Of a stretch of 64,000 bases of DNA, positions 36,750-45,886 are shown in pieces. The DNA lies in assembly GCA_036136335.1 (NCBI GenBank), contig JAYZQT010000007.1, positions 117,613 through 181,612 on the forward strand, given 5' to 3'. The notes below the pieces were generated by a model. That model saw only the letters and a list, made by a program, of their open reading frames with translations. It searched no databases and was not told the origin of the DNA. The first letter of the stretch is position 1; the number at the start of each line of letters is the position of its first letter. Origin of the DNA: JAYZQT01 sp036136335 (lineage in GTDB: Bacteria; Pseudomonadota; Alphaproteobacteria; MPNO01; UBA830). The translations under genes were made by a program, and so were the position numbers.

Positions 36750-37772
36750 ATGGAAGACCAAATTAGCCTTATCATTCCTTGTTACAATTGCGAAACAGTA
36801 ATTACTGATTGTGTCACCGCAATAGTCCGCGGATCCACATTACCACAAGAGATTATACTCGTGGATGACTGTTCCCTTGATGGCACCCTAAAGCAATTGG
36901 AGGAACTTTCTAGGGCCCATATTGGATTGGTACGTGTTGCTACGACTGAGCAGAACTCGGGACCTGCTACTGCTCGAAACGTCGGCGTGAGGGCGGCACA
37001 AGGAACAATTCTCTTCTTTGTCGATAGCGACACGCAGCTAGCCCCGAATGCATTGGAATTATTCAACCAGCAAATCAAAAACTGTGATGCTGTTGTCGGC
37101 GTTTATTCAGAAATGCCACTAAATTCAGGATATGTTCCGCTTTATAAGGCGTGGCTTTATATGACAATTTTGGGAGGCAAATGCGTGAGCCCCTATGACC
37201 AGTTTTCAGCTTCGTGTGCGGGAATACGCACCCAGGTGTTTTGGGACGTTGGCGGTTATGATGAATGGTTTAAGCCTGGAATGGATCTGGAAAATGAGGA
37301 ATTTGGCCATCGCATTGCGGCAAGCGCCAGAATGGTGATTGATCCTTCAATACGTGCCGCTCACCATTTCCCCGGGTTTCTGAAAATGATGCGCACGTTT
37401 TTCTTGCGAACAGCGCTATGGTTGGAAATGTTCAGTGTTCGCCGTCAGTTTAATAACGTTGGAGGTACAGCTTCTCAGGGTTTAAGCACCATGGCTGCGC
37501 TTGGGGCCGTTTGCACCATTCCAATTATCGCCATTCATCCAGCAATTTTGTGGATTGTCCCCACGGGTTTACTTTTATGGCATATATGGGGCGGACGCGG
37601 ATTCTATATTTTTGTATGTGAACGGAAGGTGCGTCTGCTGCCGATAATGCTGATATTAAATTTTTTGGGATCCCTCGCTATTGCGTCAGGAGCTTGCTTC
37701 GGTTTACTGCGCGTGATCACAGGTACATCGAAAATTGTGAATAGATTTTCAAGACTATTAGGTAAGTCATAG
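36750..37772 (+). CDS. family 2 glycosyltransferase, membrane-anchored
   Basis: About 340 aa. GT-A motifs: SLIIPCYNCETVI, LVDDCSLDGT, FVDSDTQLAPNAL, and a FDVGGYDE-like WDVGGYDEWFK. The last ~90 residues hold two or three hydrophobic helices. ATG at 36750 is taken; TTG 36741 is possible. Last gene of the glycan island, read away from the gnd-gntK pair. Acceptor and donor unknown. Confidence 0.88.
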   Translation: MEDQISLIIPCYNCETVITDCVTAIVRGSTLPQEIILVDDCSLDGTLKQLEELSRAHIGLVRVATTEQNSGPATARNVGVRAAQGTILFFVDSDTQLAPNALELFNQQIKNCDAVVGVYSEMPLNSGYVPLYKAWLYMTILGGKCVSPYDQFSASCAGIRTQVFWDVGGYDEWFKPGMDLENEEFGHRIAASARMVIDPSIRAAHHFPGFLKMMRTFFLRTALWLEMFSVRRQFNNVGGTASQGLSTMAALGAVCTIPIIAIHPAILWIVPTGLLLWHIWGGRGFYIFVCERKVRLLPIMLILNFLGSLAIASGACFGLLRVITGTSKIVNRFSRLLGKS

Positions 37773-38277
37773 AGGAAACCTCGGGTTCCCCGTCAGCTGT
37801 CAGGATTAAAATATCAAGAACCTATGCTCCCAGCCATTGAACGGCTCACTAGGAAAATTATTTGAAACCCATTTGCCGAGACGCAATGAGTTCGCATGTC
37901 TTGAAAGCATTCCGCATTAATTTAAAGCTCTTCCGTCTCATGAACCGAGATATCAATACGTGAACATCAGAAACTACCTGTAACCCCGGACAAAAATGAT
38001 GAAAGTCCATCCAAGAGACCATTCGCGCTCTTGCAACGAATGGCTATTTATGAATTGAAGGTCCGACGCAAACCGATTAGGTCCATGAGAGGCCCAACCT
38101 TGGTCTGTTGATCACTTTCTGGTTGGATTGGTATCTGGTGTTCCACTCCCATATTGATCACGACGGAAAGTTTTTCCAACGGGGTATATGTTAAGGTCCA
38201 ATCGACAAGGCTTAATCCCGAATAGAAATCGGTGGATTGGACAAACTAGGCCTGCGCCATCATTCAGCCCTTATTAG
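37773..38277. other. intergenic, right edge of the glycan island
   Basis: About 500 bases between convergent genes. No open frame with family features, no tRNA, no insertion-sequence end and no strong terminator recognised. Confidence 0.45.
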
Positions 38278-39438
38278 TTAAAAATGGGCCACCCTCGACG
38301 GAGGGGGTGTTTGTCCGCTTCTTGTATCTACCACGACCTCGCCATCGATCAGGATGAAGGAAATGCCGGGCAAATCGCCATGGGCTATTGCGTCAGCAAC
38401 GGTGGTACCTGCAGAGCCCGTCACCGGCCCAACAATCATAAGATCCGCAGGCGCACCCACACGCAACACGCCAACACCTAACCCATGCGCTCGTGCCGTG
38501 GCACCGGTCGCTATGGCTATGGTCTCTCCTGGCGTCAACTCGCACACGGAAGAAAGTAACAGGAGATTCCGCAACATACCGCGCGGGATGATCCCAGTAC
38601 CACCCGGCGTGTCAGTTCCCATGGTCAGCCGGTCGAGGCGCCCACGCTTACGAAGCCGCGAAATAGCGCGAATGGTTGAACGATAATTGCCGGAAGAACA
38701 TAACTCTAGAAAAAAATCGGTGTCGTCCACCACACGATCTAAATCCTTATCGCTCATAGGAATGGGTCCACCGGCGATATGGGCGGCAATGTCCGGTTCC
38801 AGCCATGAAAGTGTTTCAAAGCCACAGATCTGGCTTGAACCTGACCGGGATACACCACCCGTATGTACTTTGGTACGAATACCACGATCTCGGCACCAGT
38901 GTGTATATCGCTTGGCTTCCTCGCGATTTGTTTCGAGCGGATAGAAAATAAATTTAGCCAGAATTGATCCGGCGGTGGCAAGTCGATCAAAGTGAGCCTC
39001 AGTCATCCCTGGAACCAAAAGAACTGTGCCGGCATGAAGCTTGACCCCACTCCAGCGTTCTCTTCCTGTCGTCGCAAGCGCTACCTCGGCCAAAGCAGTC
39101 ACCAGATCAGCTGTGAGATTGCTATAATCAAGTCCTGGCGTATGTAGTTCGCCAGCGGAAATCATTGTCGTGGTTCCGCCATGCAGATAATTGCCGATCC
39201 AGCCGATTGTATCTTGCACCGGCGTCCATTCACCAAAAACCGGGTGGACGTGACCGTCAACCAGGCCAGGCATCACCGCAAGTCCGTTAGCGTCAAGCTC
39301 TCGGTCAAACGGCGTGTTCGGCGGAGGGTTGAGGGCCGCGACCTTCCCGTCGTCGATCAGCAGTTTAGAAACCGGTGCCTCCGGAGCCGTGAGATCACCA
39401 GTAAAAAATTCCCCGATATTCTTAATGAGCGTTTTCAC
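38278..39438 (-). CDS. enamidase-like amidohydrolase
   Basis: 386 aa metal-dependent amidohydrolase. It resembles enamidase (6-oxo-1,4,5,6-tetrahydronicotinate hydrolase of anaerobic nicotinate degradation) along its length: metal motif GLVDGHVHP (H63, H65), an HGGTTTMISAGELH segment, GVKLHAG, KVHTGG, HIAGGPIPMSDKDLDR, GTDTPGGTGIIPRGMLRN and DLPGISFILIDGEVV. Those blocks are shared with enamidase as I remember it. It probably opens a cyclic enamide or lactam. Divergent from the ACMSD-type amidohydrolase across a 350-bp gap. No other nicotinate-pathway genes are seen, so the true substrate may differ. Confidence 0.85.
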   Translation of the reverse strand: MKTLIKNIGEFFTGDLTAPEAPVSKLLIDDGKVAALNPPPNTPFDRELDANGLAVMPGLVDGHVHPVFGEWTPVQDTIGWIGNYLHGGTTTMISAGELHTPGLDYSNLTADLVTALAEVALATTGRERWSGVKLHAGTVLLVPGMTEAHFDRLATAGSILAKFIFYPLETNREEAKRYTHWCRDRGIRTKVHTGGVSRSGSSQICGFETLSWLEPDIAAHIAGGPIPMSDKDLDRVVDDTDFFLELCSSGNYRSTIRAISRLRKRGRLDRLTMGTDTPGGTGIIPRGMLRNLLLLSSVCELTPGETIAIATGATARAHGLGVGVLRVGAPADLMIVGPVTGSAGTTVADAIAHGDLPGISFILIDGEVVVDTRSGQTPPPSRVAHF

Positions 39439-39790
39439 ATTATCTATTCCAACACTTTTACTTCACCCAGTTTCCCATCCCGCTGAATGACGGAAGGGGC
39501 GCCGGTATGGAATATTTGCATGGTGAATCATAGTGCAATCTTTATTGGCGGTTTTGTAGTTGATTTTCAGGCTAGGTAGGTTGTGATATTAATTATACGG
39601 CTTGACTAATCAATTTTTTCGAATGAACATTTCTGTAGAAATTTCATTTTGAAGAAATTATACCCAACCGCATAGGTTTTCGAAAATGCCCGCTTCAAGG
39701 ACTAACTAAATCCGCTGAAATTTCCAATGTATGTTAGCAGGCAAGGCGTTTGAATGAGCTGGCAATTTGGCCCAATAGGAGACGCAAGCG
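39439..39790. other. divergent intergenic region between two amidohydrolase genes
   Basis: About 350 bases, AT-rich in the middle (39590-39680). It should contain the promoters of both flanking genes; no clear operator or hairpin is seen. Confidence 0.45.
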
Positions 39791-41029
39791 ATGACTGATA
39801 GGACCGATGTAGTTAAAGAGTTAGGAATTAAGGAGTTTGACCGCGCAACATCAACCGCCGATGTGCTTGCCCATGCTGATCGGCAAAAAAAAGAACGTGG
39901 GTTCGACGATATTCTGATAATTGACGTCGATGCGCATCACTTCGAAAACACCTCCTGGGAGCGGGTCGTCGAATACATTGAAGACCCCGTGTTGCGCCAT
40001 ACTGCGCAAAGTTTTGCGAGGCCGGACGGCAGTAATCCTGGTGGACTGTTGAACGCGCAGCCAGGGCTTAACTTCCAAAACGTTTCTGGCCGCATCCAGC
40101 ATTCGGGCGGGTTCCGTTACGAACCCATTGATGACAAGACAGTCCACCCGGATGTTGTGATGGCCAAACGTGCGATGAATGCGATGGGCATAGACTATCA
40201 GGTCATTTTCCCGACCCCGATGCTTCAGCTTGGCCTGCACCCCAACCAGAACATGGAGATCGAACTTGCCTTCGCCTACAACCGTTGGCTCACCCAGGAA
40301 GTTCTGACCGGCGATAACGGCGTAACCACGATGATTTACCTGCCGTTTTGTGATGCCGACGCTTCGCTAAAGACAGTAAAGGAATTTGCCGACAAGCCCG
40401 GTGTAGTTGGTTTCAACATCACTTCGGTGCGCCATAAACCAGTTCATCACAACCAGTTCATGAAGGTCTATTCCGCAATTCAGGAAACTGGTCTGCCGTT
40501 GGGCTTTCATGCAGGACCTACCTGGCATGATCAATGGACCTCCCAGATTGACCGCTTCATTGGTGTTCACGCGATCTCGTTTGTATTATGCAACATGGTG
40601 CATTTGACTAACTGGGTTCTGGAAGGCCTGAGCGAGCGTTTCCCGAACCTGCCAGTAATCTGGATTGAAAGTGGTCTTTCCTGGGTCCCCTTCATGATGC
40701 AAAGACTGGACAGCGAGTATTTTATGCGCTCATCCGAAGCACCGCTCTTAAAAAAAGCGCCCAGCGAATATATCCGCGAGATGTTTTTCACGTGCCAGCC
40801 GATGGAAACCCGCGATACCAAATTACTGCGCTCAACATTTGAGGCAATCAATGCCGAGACCCAGTTGCTTTATGCGTCCGACTGGCCTCATTGGGACTTT
40901 GACGCCCCAAGCGTGATCTGGGATCTACCCTTTATTGATGAAGAGGCAAAGAAAAACATTCTTGGAGGCAATGCCAACCGGTTGTTCAATCTGGCACCAC
41001 GTGCAGAGGCCCTCGCCGCCGCGGAGTAA
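39791..41029 (+). CDS. amidohydrolase 2 family (ACMSD-like decarboxylase/hydrolase)
   Basis: 412 aa. The first metal motif is degenerate for the family (IIDVDAHHFENTSWE in place of D-x-H-x-H), followed by GFHAGPTWHDQWT and a C-terminal SDWPHWDFD that supplies the catalytic aspartate. This family includes ACMSD, gamma-resorcylate decarboxylase and 2-pyrone-4,6-dicarboxylate hydrolase. A Rieske protein gene follows within 115 nt, so it is probably part of an oxidative aromatic route. Confidence 0.85.
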   Translation: MTDRTDVVKELGIKEFDRATSTADVLAHADRQKKERGFDDILIIDVDAHHFENTSWERVVEYIEDPVLRHTAQSFARPDGSNPGGLLNAQPGLNFQNVSGRIQHSGGFRYEPIDDKTVHPDVVMAKRAMNAMGIDYQVIFPTPMLQLGLHPNQNMEIELAFAYNRWLTQEVLTGDNGVTTMIYLPFCDADASLKTVKEFADKPGVVGFNITSVRHKPVHHNQFMKVYSAIQETGLPLGFHAGPTWHDQWTSQIDRFIGVHAISFVLCNMVHLTNWVLEGLSERFPNLPVIWIESGLSWVPFMMQRLDSEYFMRSSEAPLLKKAPSEYIREMFFTCQPMETRDTKLLRSTFEAINAETQLLYASDWPHWDFDAPSVIWDLPFIDEEAKKNILGGNANRLFNLAPRAEALAAAE

Positions 41030-41140
41030 CCCGCACACGGCGGCCAGTTTAGGTAGGGATTTTGTATCCCTGGTTTTTACCCACGCTCTGGTTGGGAGTT
41101 GCCGGGCAATTATGGGCCAATTAGGGCCGACGCAAGGAGA

Positions 41141-41513
41141 ATGGGTGTGGCAGACTTATATATTGGTAGAGAAGATGAGTTTGGTGAGCGGGATCGGAAA
41201 ATTATTGCACAGGGAGATTTGGAGATCGGCGTATTCCATGTGGACGGAGAATTTTTCGCCTATGAAAATAACTGCGTCCATCAAGGGGGGGCCTGTGTGC
41301 CAGGGCAAAATCATGGGTAGGGTCCAGGAAGACCTTGGGAAAGACAAAACCTCAAAGGGTCTTCGGTTTTCCCAGACTGATATCCATATCGTATGCCCCT
41401 GGCATGGTTATGAATATAACATTAGAACGGGTCGCCATCCGGGTGATAAAAACATCCGGCTGAAAACCTACGAAGTCCACATTACCGATAGTGAGGTCTA
41501 TGTGGTCGTCTGA
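41141..41513 (+). pseudogene. Rieske [2Fe-2S] ferredoxin, split by a +1 frameshift in a G run
   Basis: Starts at ATG 41141 with AAGGAG just upstream. In the first frame it supplies C45-x-H47 (NNCVHQGG) and then hits a stop at 41318. Dropping one G from the run of seven at 41285-41291 continues as PVCQGKIMGR and gives C85-x2-H88 (VCPWHGYEY), completing a 123-aa Rieske protein. As written the second ligand pair is lost. The indel lies in a homopolymer, so a sequencing error is as likely as a real mutation. If intact it would pass electrons to an oxygenase; the neighbouring amidohydrolase suggests a pathway link. Confidence 0.8.
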
Positions 41514-41759
41514 CTCCTATCCCAACCGCCATGTCGCCGTACTCACTTAAGAACACTGGATACATAAACAGGCATTGAAGGTACGGAAAAGTCGAATGAA
41601 ACAATTTCGCCAGCCAACGGCCGCCGTGACGGGCAGTATGAGGCCCCATCAAACAACGTCTATTTAACCTGTCCCGCCGTCAAACATCTAAATGATCAGT
41701 GCTTCTACATGCAGGCACCAAACCACTCAATGATGTGCAGTTAAATTTAGGAGACAGAG

Positions 41760-43472
41760 TTGCCAATATCTAGTGATAAGATCTATGACTACATCATCGT
41801 AGGCGGCGGATCAGCGGGTTGCGTAGTAGCCAGCAGGCTCTCCGCAAATCCAAACATCGAGGTGCTTCTGATAGAGGCAGGTGAGGACTTCACGCCCGAA
41901 AATGAACCTCAAGAAATCAGGGATGTTTTTCCCGGCACCGCACACGGCAATCCACGGTTCACGTGGAACCAAGCTGCATATTTTTCGCCCAGGCCATCAA
42001 ATGCACCAGACGAACGGAAAAAAATCCGTTATGCGCAGGGCCGGGTTATTGGCGGTGGATCCTCGGTAAACGGGATGATTTCAATTCGCGGACTCCCCAG
42101 CGACTACAGCGGTTGGGAGGATCTGGGCGCAACTGGCTGGAATTGGAAAGACGTCCTTCCACATTTCTGTCGCATCGAAACTGACCTGGACTACGGTGGG
42201 CCCCTCCATGGCGATAAAGGACCCCTGCGGCTGAAAAGAGTGCCAGAAGAGGATTGGCCGGGTCTGACAAAGGGGTTTATGGAAGCGGCAAAGGAAATGG
42301 GCTGGCAGAATATCGGCGACAAAAACGGTGTGTTCAATGATGGTTATTTCTCAATCGCTGTGGCGAACGCGATTGGTCGTCGAGAATCGGCTGCAAATAC
42401 CTATCTGTCCACAGAAATAAGACAACGGTCAAATATCAAAATTATGGATAAATGTCGGGCCGAACGTGTCCTTTTCACGGGAAAGAAGGCAACAGGCCTT
42501 CGGATATTGAAAAATAAGCAACGAATCAACATTAAGGCGAACGAAGTAATAATTAGCTGCGGCGCGCTTCATTCTCCGGCCCTGCTTCTTCGGTCCGGGA
42601 TCGGGCCGGCAAATACGCTATCTAATCTGAACATAGACGTAATTGCCGATAGAAAAGGTGTTGGCAAACACCTGATGGAACATCCGGGTGTCAATTTTGG
42701 TTGTTATATGAGACGTGCAGGCCGTCTTCCTCCGCACCTGCGGCCACCGATGTACGCTGGACTCCGCTGGTCCTCTGGGCTGGAGGGATGTCCATCTGGC
42801 GATATGTATATGATCCCGATGAACAAGTCATTCTGGCATGCAATAGGCGAAAGACTCGCGGTTCTGATGATGTGGGTAAACAAATCATATTCCGAAGGTG
42901 AAGTTAGCCTGAACCCCTTGGACCCGATGGCCGAACCACTGGTAGATTTTAATATGTGCTCCGATCCTCGTGACATGGAACGTTTGAAAATCGGTGTAAG
43001 AAAATTAACTGAAATCCAAGAAAAAAATCATTTGCAACAATATGTTACCGATGTTTTTCCCATAAGTTATAGCGACCGGGCCAGAAGTTACGCCGTTTAC
43101 GGCCCCGCGAACAAATTCAAGACCTGGATCGGCGGAATGTTAATGGATGTTTCTAGTTCTGCGCGCCGAAAAATCATCAAAACAATGATGGCTGACGGTC
43201 CCACGATACAGGAACTGAACACGGATGATGCCACCCTCACAGAATGGATAAATGGCACAGTATTCGGTCACTACCACGCGTCCTGTTCTAATCGCATGGG
43301 TTCAGAGGATGATCCGGGCGCTGTAACCGACCCTTCCGCCAGGGTATACGGAGTTGAGGGCTTAAGGGTTGCAGACGCTTCAATCATGCCAGCCGTTCCG
43401 AGCGCAAATACTAACCTGCCGACAGTTATGGTAGGTGAAAAAGTTGCACAGATGATACTGGACCAACGTTAA
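41760..43472 (+). CDS. GMC-family FAD oxidoreductase (choline dehydrogenase-like)
   Basis: 570 aa. FAD fold YIIVGGGSAGCVVASRL near the N-terminus, the GMC signature RVIGGGSSVNGM, SCGALHSPALLLRSGIGP, and the C-terminal catalytic HYHASCSNRMG with VADASIMPAVPSANTNLPTVM. Oxidises an alcohol to an aldehyde or acid. AGGAG precedes the TTG start. A zinc alcohol dehydrogenase and a DUF350 protein follow. Substrate unknown. Confidence 0.92.
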   Translation: MPISSDKIYDYIIVGGGSAGCVVASRLSANPNIEVLLIEAGEDFTPENEPQEIRDVFPGTAHGNPRFTWNQAAYFSPRPSNAPDERKKIRYAQGRVIGGGSSVNGMISIRGLPSDYSGWEDLGATGWNWKDVLPHFCRIETDLDYGGPLHGDKGPLRLKRVPEEDWPGLTKGFMEAAKEMGWQNIGDKNGVFNDGYFSIAVANAIGRRESAANTYLSTEIRQRSNIKIMDKCRAERVLFTGKKATGLRILKNKQRINIKANEVIISCGALHSPALLLRSGIGPANTLSNLNIDVIADRKGVGKHLMEHPGVNFGCYMRRAGRLPPHLRPPMYAGLRWSSGLEGCPSGDMYMIPMNKSFWHAIGERLAVLMMWVNKSYSEGEVSLNPLDPMAEPLVDFNMCSDPRDMERLKIGVRKLTEIQEKNHLQQYVTDVFPISYSDRARSYAVYGPANKFKTWIGGMLMDVSSSARRKIIKTMMADGPTIQELNTDDATLTEWINGTVFGHYHASCSNRMGSEDDPGAVTDPSARVYGVEGLRVADASIMPAVPSANTNLPTVMVGEKVAQMILDQR

Positions 43473-43569
43473 TCGGGTTTTCCGAACATTCGCCACGTTC
43501 GGCTTTGTAATTCCACTTTCCCGGCATCGCAGGCAAAATTGGTGTATGGTGCTGGATACAGTTTGATTT

Positions 43570-44040
43570 ATGGGAAGTGGATACGCGTTAGCTAATCAGA
43601 GGGGTAGAATTACAGTGGAAATTTTCGGTTCAGTATCAGAAGGCGTGGGGGTGTCCGGCCTAGTATCGTTTGTGTCTTATTTGGTGACAGCGGCGATACT
43701 GACCCTGATCTACGTTGTTATCTATATTAGCGTCACACCACATGCCGAAATTAAGCTAATCAAACAAAACAATACTGCTGCTGCTCTTGCGTTTTCCGGC
43801 AGCCTGATTGGGTTTGCGCTGCCGTTAGCGATAGTAATTGCACATTCTGTAGCAATTATTGACTGTGCCATCTGGGGGATGATTGCCATTGTCGTTCAGG
43901 TAATCATCTATTTTCTGGTTCGTATACCAGTCCCTGGAATCTCCAGCCGTATTGAAACTGGAGAAATTGCCAGCGGCCTGTGGCTTGCTGCCGCTTCGTT
44001 AACTGGAGGTATAATAAACGCTGCCTGCATGACCTATTAA
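43570..44040 (+). CDS. DUF350 (YjfL-like) membrane protein
   Basis: 156 aa with four hydrophobic helices. The repeat-like features KQNNTAAALAFSGSLIGFALPLA and ETGEIASGLWLAAASLTGGIINAACMTY are typical of DUF350, which is often encoded with glutathionylspermidine-synthase-like genes but here stands alone. Function of the family is not established. The N-terminal ~20 residues before the first helix may be over-extended; GTG 43615 is an alternative start. Confidence 0.82.
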   Translation: MGSGYALANQRGRITVEIFGSVSEGVGVSGLVSFVSYLVTAAILTLIYVVIYISVTPHAEIKLIKQNNTAAALAFSGSLIGFALPLAIVIAHSVAIIDCAIWGMIAIVVQVIIYFLVRIPVPGISSRIETGEIASGLWLAAASLTGGIINAACMTY

Positions 44041-44115
44041 TGCGGGCCTTTCTATTGAAAAACAAATCGCATTGCGGCCGCTTTTCACAGAATTTGAACC
44101 CTGAAGGAACCATTG

Positions 44116-45264
44116 ATGAAATCGAGAGTGATGGTGCAGGTCGCCGACAGGCACATAGAGGAGGATGAGCACGAGATCCCGTCTGTTGGTCCGGACGAAG
44201 CATTGCTCAAGGTGGAAGCGTGCGGCCTTTGTGGCAGCGATGTCGAACAATACCGCGGAACGTTCGCAGCTAAAGGAATCATGCGCTATCCGGTAATTCC
44301 GGGACACGAACCCATCGGCCGAATTGTGGAAATCGGCAAAGACGCCGAGCGGATGTGGGGTGTAAAACGCGACGACCGGGTCGCGCTGGAACCACATCTT
44401 TCATGCGGCCGCTGTGAGTTGTGCCTCGGTGGCAGTTACTATAATTGTCGTTCGCTGATGCCGGCGGGAGCACCACCGTGCTACGGTTACACGCCGCGCG
44501 ACGTGGGACATGGTTTGTGGGGCGGGTACAGCGAATACATCCATCTGCATGAGCGAACAATTCTCCACCAACTGCCCGATACGATGCCTCTGGCCCTCGC
44601 CACGCTTTATCAACCCATCGCGGCTGGCGTGCGTTGGGCAGTTCAGGTTCCTAAAACCGAGATGGGTGACACAATTCTAATTCTCGGCCACGGACAGCGT
44701 GGCCTCGGCGCGGTCGTCGCGGCCCGCGAGGCAGGCGTGAGCACGATCATTGTGACTGGAACCTCCCGCAGCGTTCACAAACTTCGTCTGGCCAAAGCGT
44801 TAGGAGCAGACTATACCATTGAATCCGATCGCGAAGACGTCGTCACCCGGGTTATGGAAATTACCAACAACCGAGGTGCAGACGTTGTACTCGACGTCGT
44901 ACCTTTCTTTGCTCAGCCAATTGTCGATGCCATCGAGGTAGCGCGCATTGGTGGCACTGTCGTACTTAGCGGTATTAAAGGCCAGGATGAAATCGTAAAA
45001 CTCGACGTCGACCGGGTGATATATAAGGAACTGTCAATAAAAGGGGTCTATTCACAGGCGCGGGAAGCTTATGTTGAGGCGTTCCGAATTCTTGCCGAAA
45101 ACAAATACCGCCTGGAGAGACTGCATACTCACGAATTCATGTTAGACAGGGCCGAAGAGGCGTTACAAACGCTCGGCCGCGACCAGAACACCAAAGAACG
45201 GCCGATTTGCATATCTCTTCATCCCGACGCATCGACCATGAATACACTTTCGGCCAGGGGTTGA
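44116..45264 (+). CDS. zinc-dependent alcohol dehydrogenase (MDR family)
   Basis: 382 aa. Catalytic zinc region EACGLCGSD (C36 and/or C39) and GHEPIG (H64, E65); structural zinc C97-x2-C100-x2-C103-x7-C111; NAD fold LILGHGQRGLGAV. Related to threonine/sorbitol dehydrogenase-like MDR enzymes. ATG at 44116 is taken, with AAGGA upstream; a TTG directly before it gives one extra residue. Likely acts on an alcohol intermediate in the local catabolic route. Confidence 0.91.
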   Translation: MKSRVMVQVADRHIEEDEHEIPSVGPDEALLKVEACGLCGSDVEQYRGTFAAKGIMRYPVIPGHEPIGRIVEIGKDAERMWGVKRDDRVALEPHLSCGRCELCLGGSYYNCRSLMPAGAPPCYGYTPRDVGHGLWGGYSEYIHLHERTILHQLPDTMPLALATLYQPIAAGVRWAVQVPKTEMGDTILILGHGQRGLGAVVAAREAGVSTIIVTGTSRSVHKLRLAKALGADYTIESDREDVVTRVMEITNNRGADVVLDVVPFFAQPIVDAIEVARIGGTVVLSGIKGQDEIVKLDVDRVIYKELSIKGVYSQAREAYVEAFRILAENKYRLERLHTHEFMLDRAEEALQTLGRDQNTKERPICISLHPDASTMNTLSARG

Positions 45265-45346
45265 TAGTTAAATTTACCAATAGCCGGAAAGTGGCGGAAA
45301 TGCCGAAAATGTTATTAGTGCCAGAAGATGCCAGACAGGAGTTAAT

Positions 45347-45724
45347 ATGGTGAATCCATTCTTGGACCAGAAACATTTCATGAATGCCTGTGACCAGACG
45401 ACTGACGGCACACAAAATGATAATCAATATTCCTTATATCGAAATTTGATTTCCGAGGAGCTGGGGGAACTCAAAGAGGCCATAGAGAAAGATGACAGGA
45501 CCGAACAACTTGATGCCCTGATTGATATCCTCGTTGTCACTATTGGAGCTATTCATTCAATGGGAGCGGACGCAGAAGGCGCATGGAAAGAGGTATTTCG
45601 AACAAACCTCGCTAAAATTGATAGTGCTACCGGCAAAGTCACAAAACGCGAAGATGGAAAGGTGTTAAAACCCGAGGGATGGAAACCACCAAATCTTCAA
45701 CCTTTTTTAGGACACAACACTTGA
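45347..45724 (+). CDS. MazG-like nucleotide pyrophosphohydrolase family protein
   Basis: 125 aa all-alpha NTP-pyrophosphatase fold. Magnesium-binding EELGELKEAI (E37/E38/E41) and DALIDILVVTIGA (D56, D60) are the EExxE and ExxD-type pairs. The short single-domain form resembles phage and environmental MazG-like proteins rather than full-length MazG. Could hydrolyse non-canonical or alarmone nucleotides; role here unclear. Confidence 0.82.
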   Translation: MVNPFLDQKHFMNACDQTTDGTQNDNQYSLYRNLISEELGELKEAIEKDDRTEQLDALIDILVVTIGAIHSMGADAEGAWKEVFRTNLAKIDSATGKVTKREDGKVLKPEGWKPPNLQPFLGHNT

Positions 45725-45825
45725 AATACGACAGATGTATGCGCCGCAAACCCAAAGACGCGGGTTGGGATTAAATAACCGGCAATAGTCGCTTTCAAAT
45801 TCTAAGGTTCTTCCACAAACACCAC

Positions 45826-45851
45826 TGTTTCGTTCCTGCAGGAACGAAACA
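45826..45851. repeat. perfect 26-bp palindrome between convergent genes
   Basis: TGTTTCGTTCC pairs exactly with GGAACGAAACA around a central TGCA, so the DNA is fully self-complementary over 26 bp. It lies 103 nt after the MazG-like stop and 36 nt after the convergent hydrolase stop. Neither strand has a U-tract next to it, so it is not a standard intrinsic terminator; it could be a bidirectional transcription barrier or a dimeric-protein site. Confidence 0.6.
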
Positions 45852-45886
45852 AAACCTGTCAAGGCAAATCTGGGGCCCAATCGTAC

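Noticed and set aside
40935..41513. 192-codon frame starting inside the ACMSD-like gene
   Set aside because: Its first two thirds are out-of-frame shadow; only the last ~75 codons are real and belong to the frameshifted Rieske protein starting at 41141.
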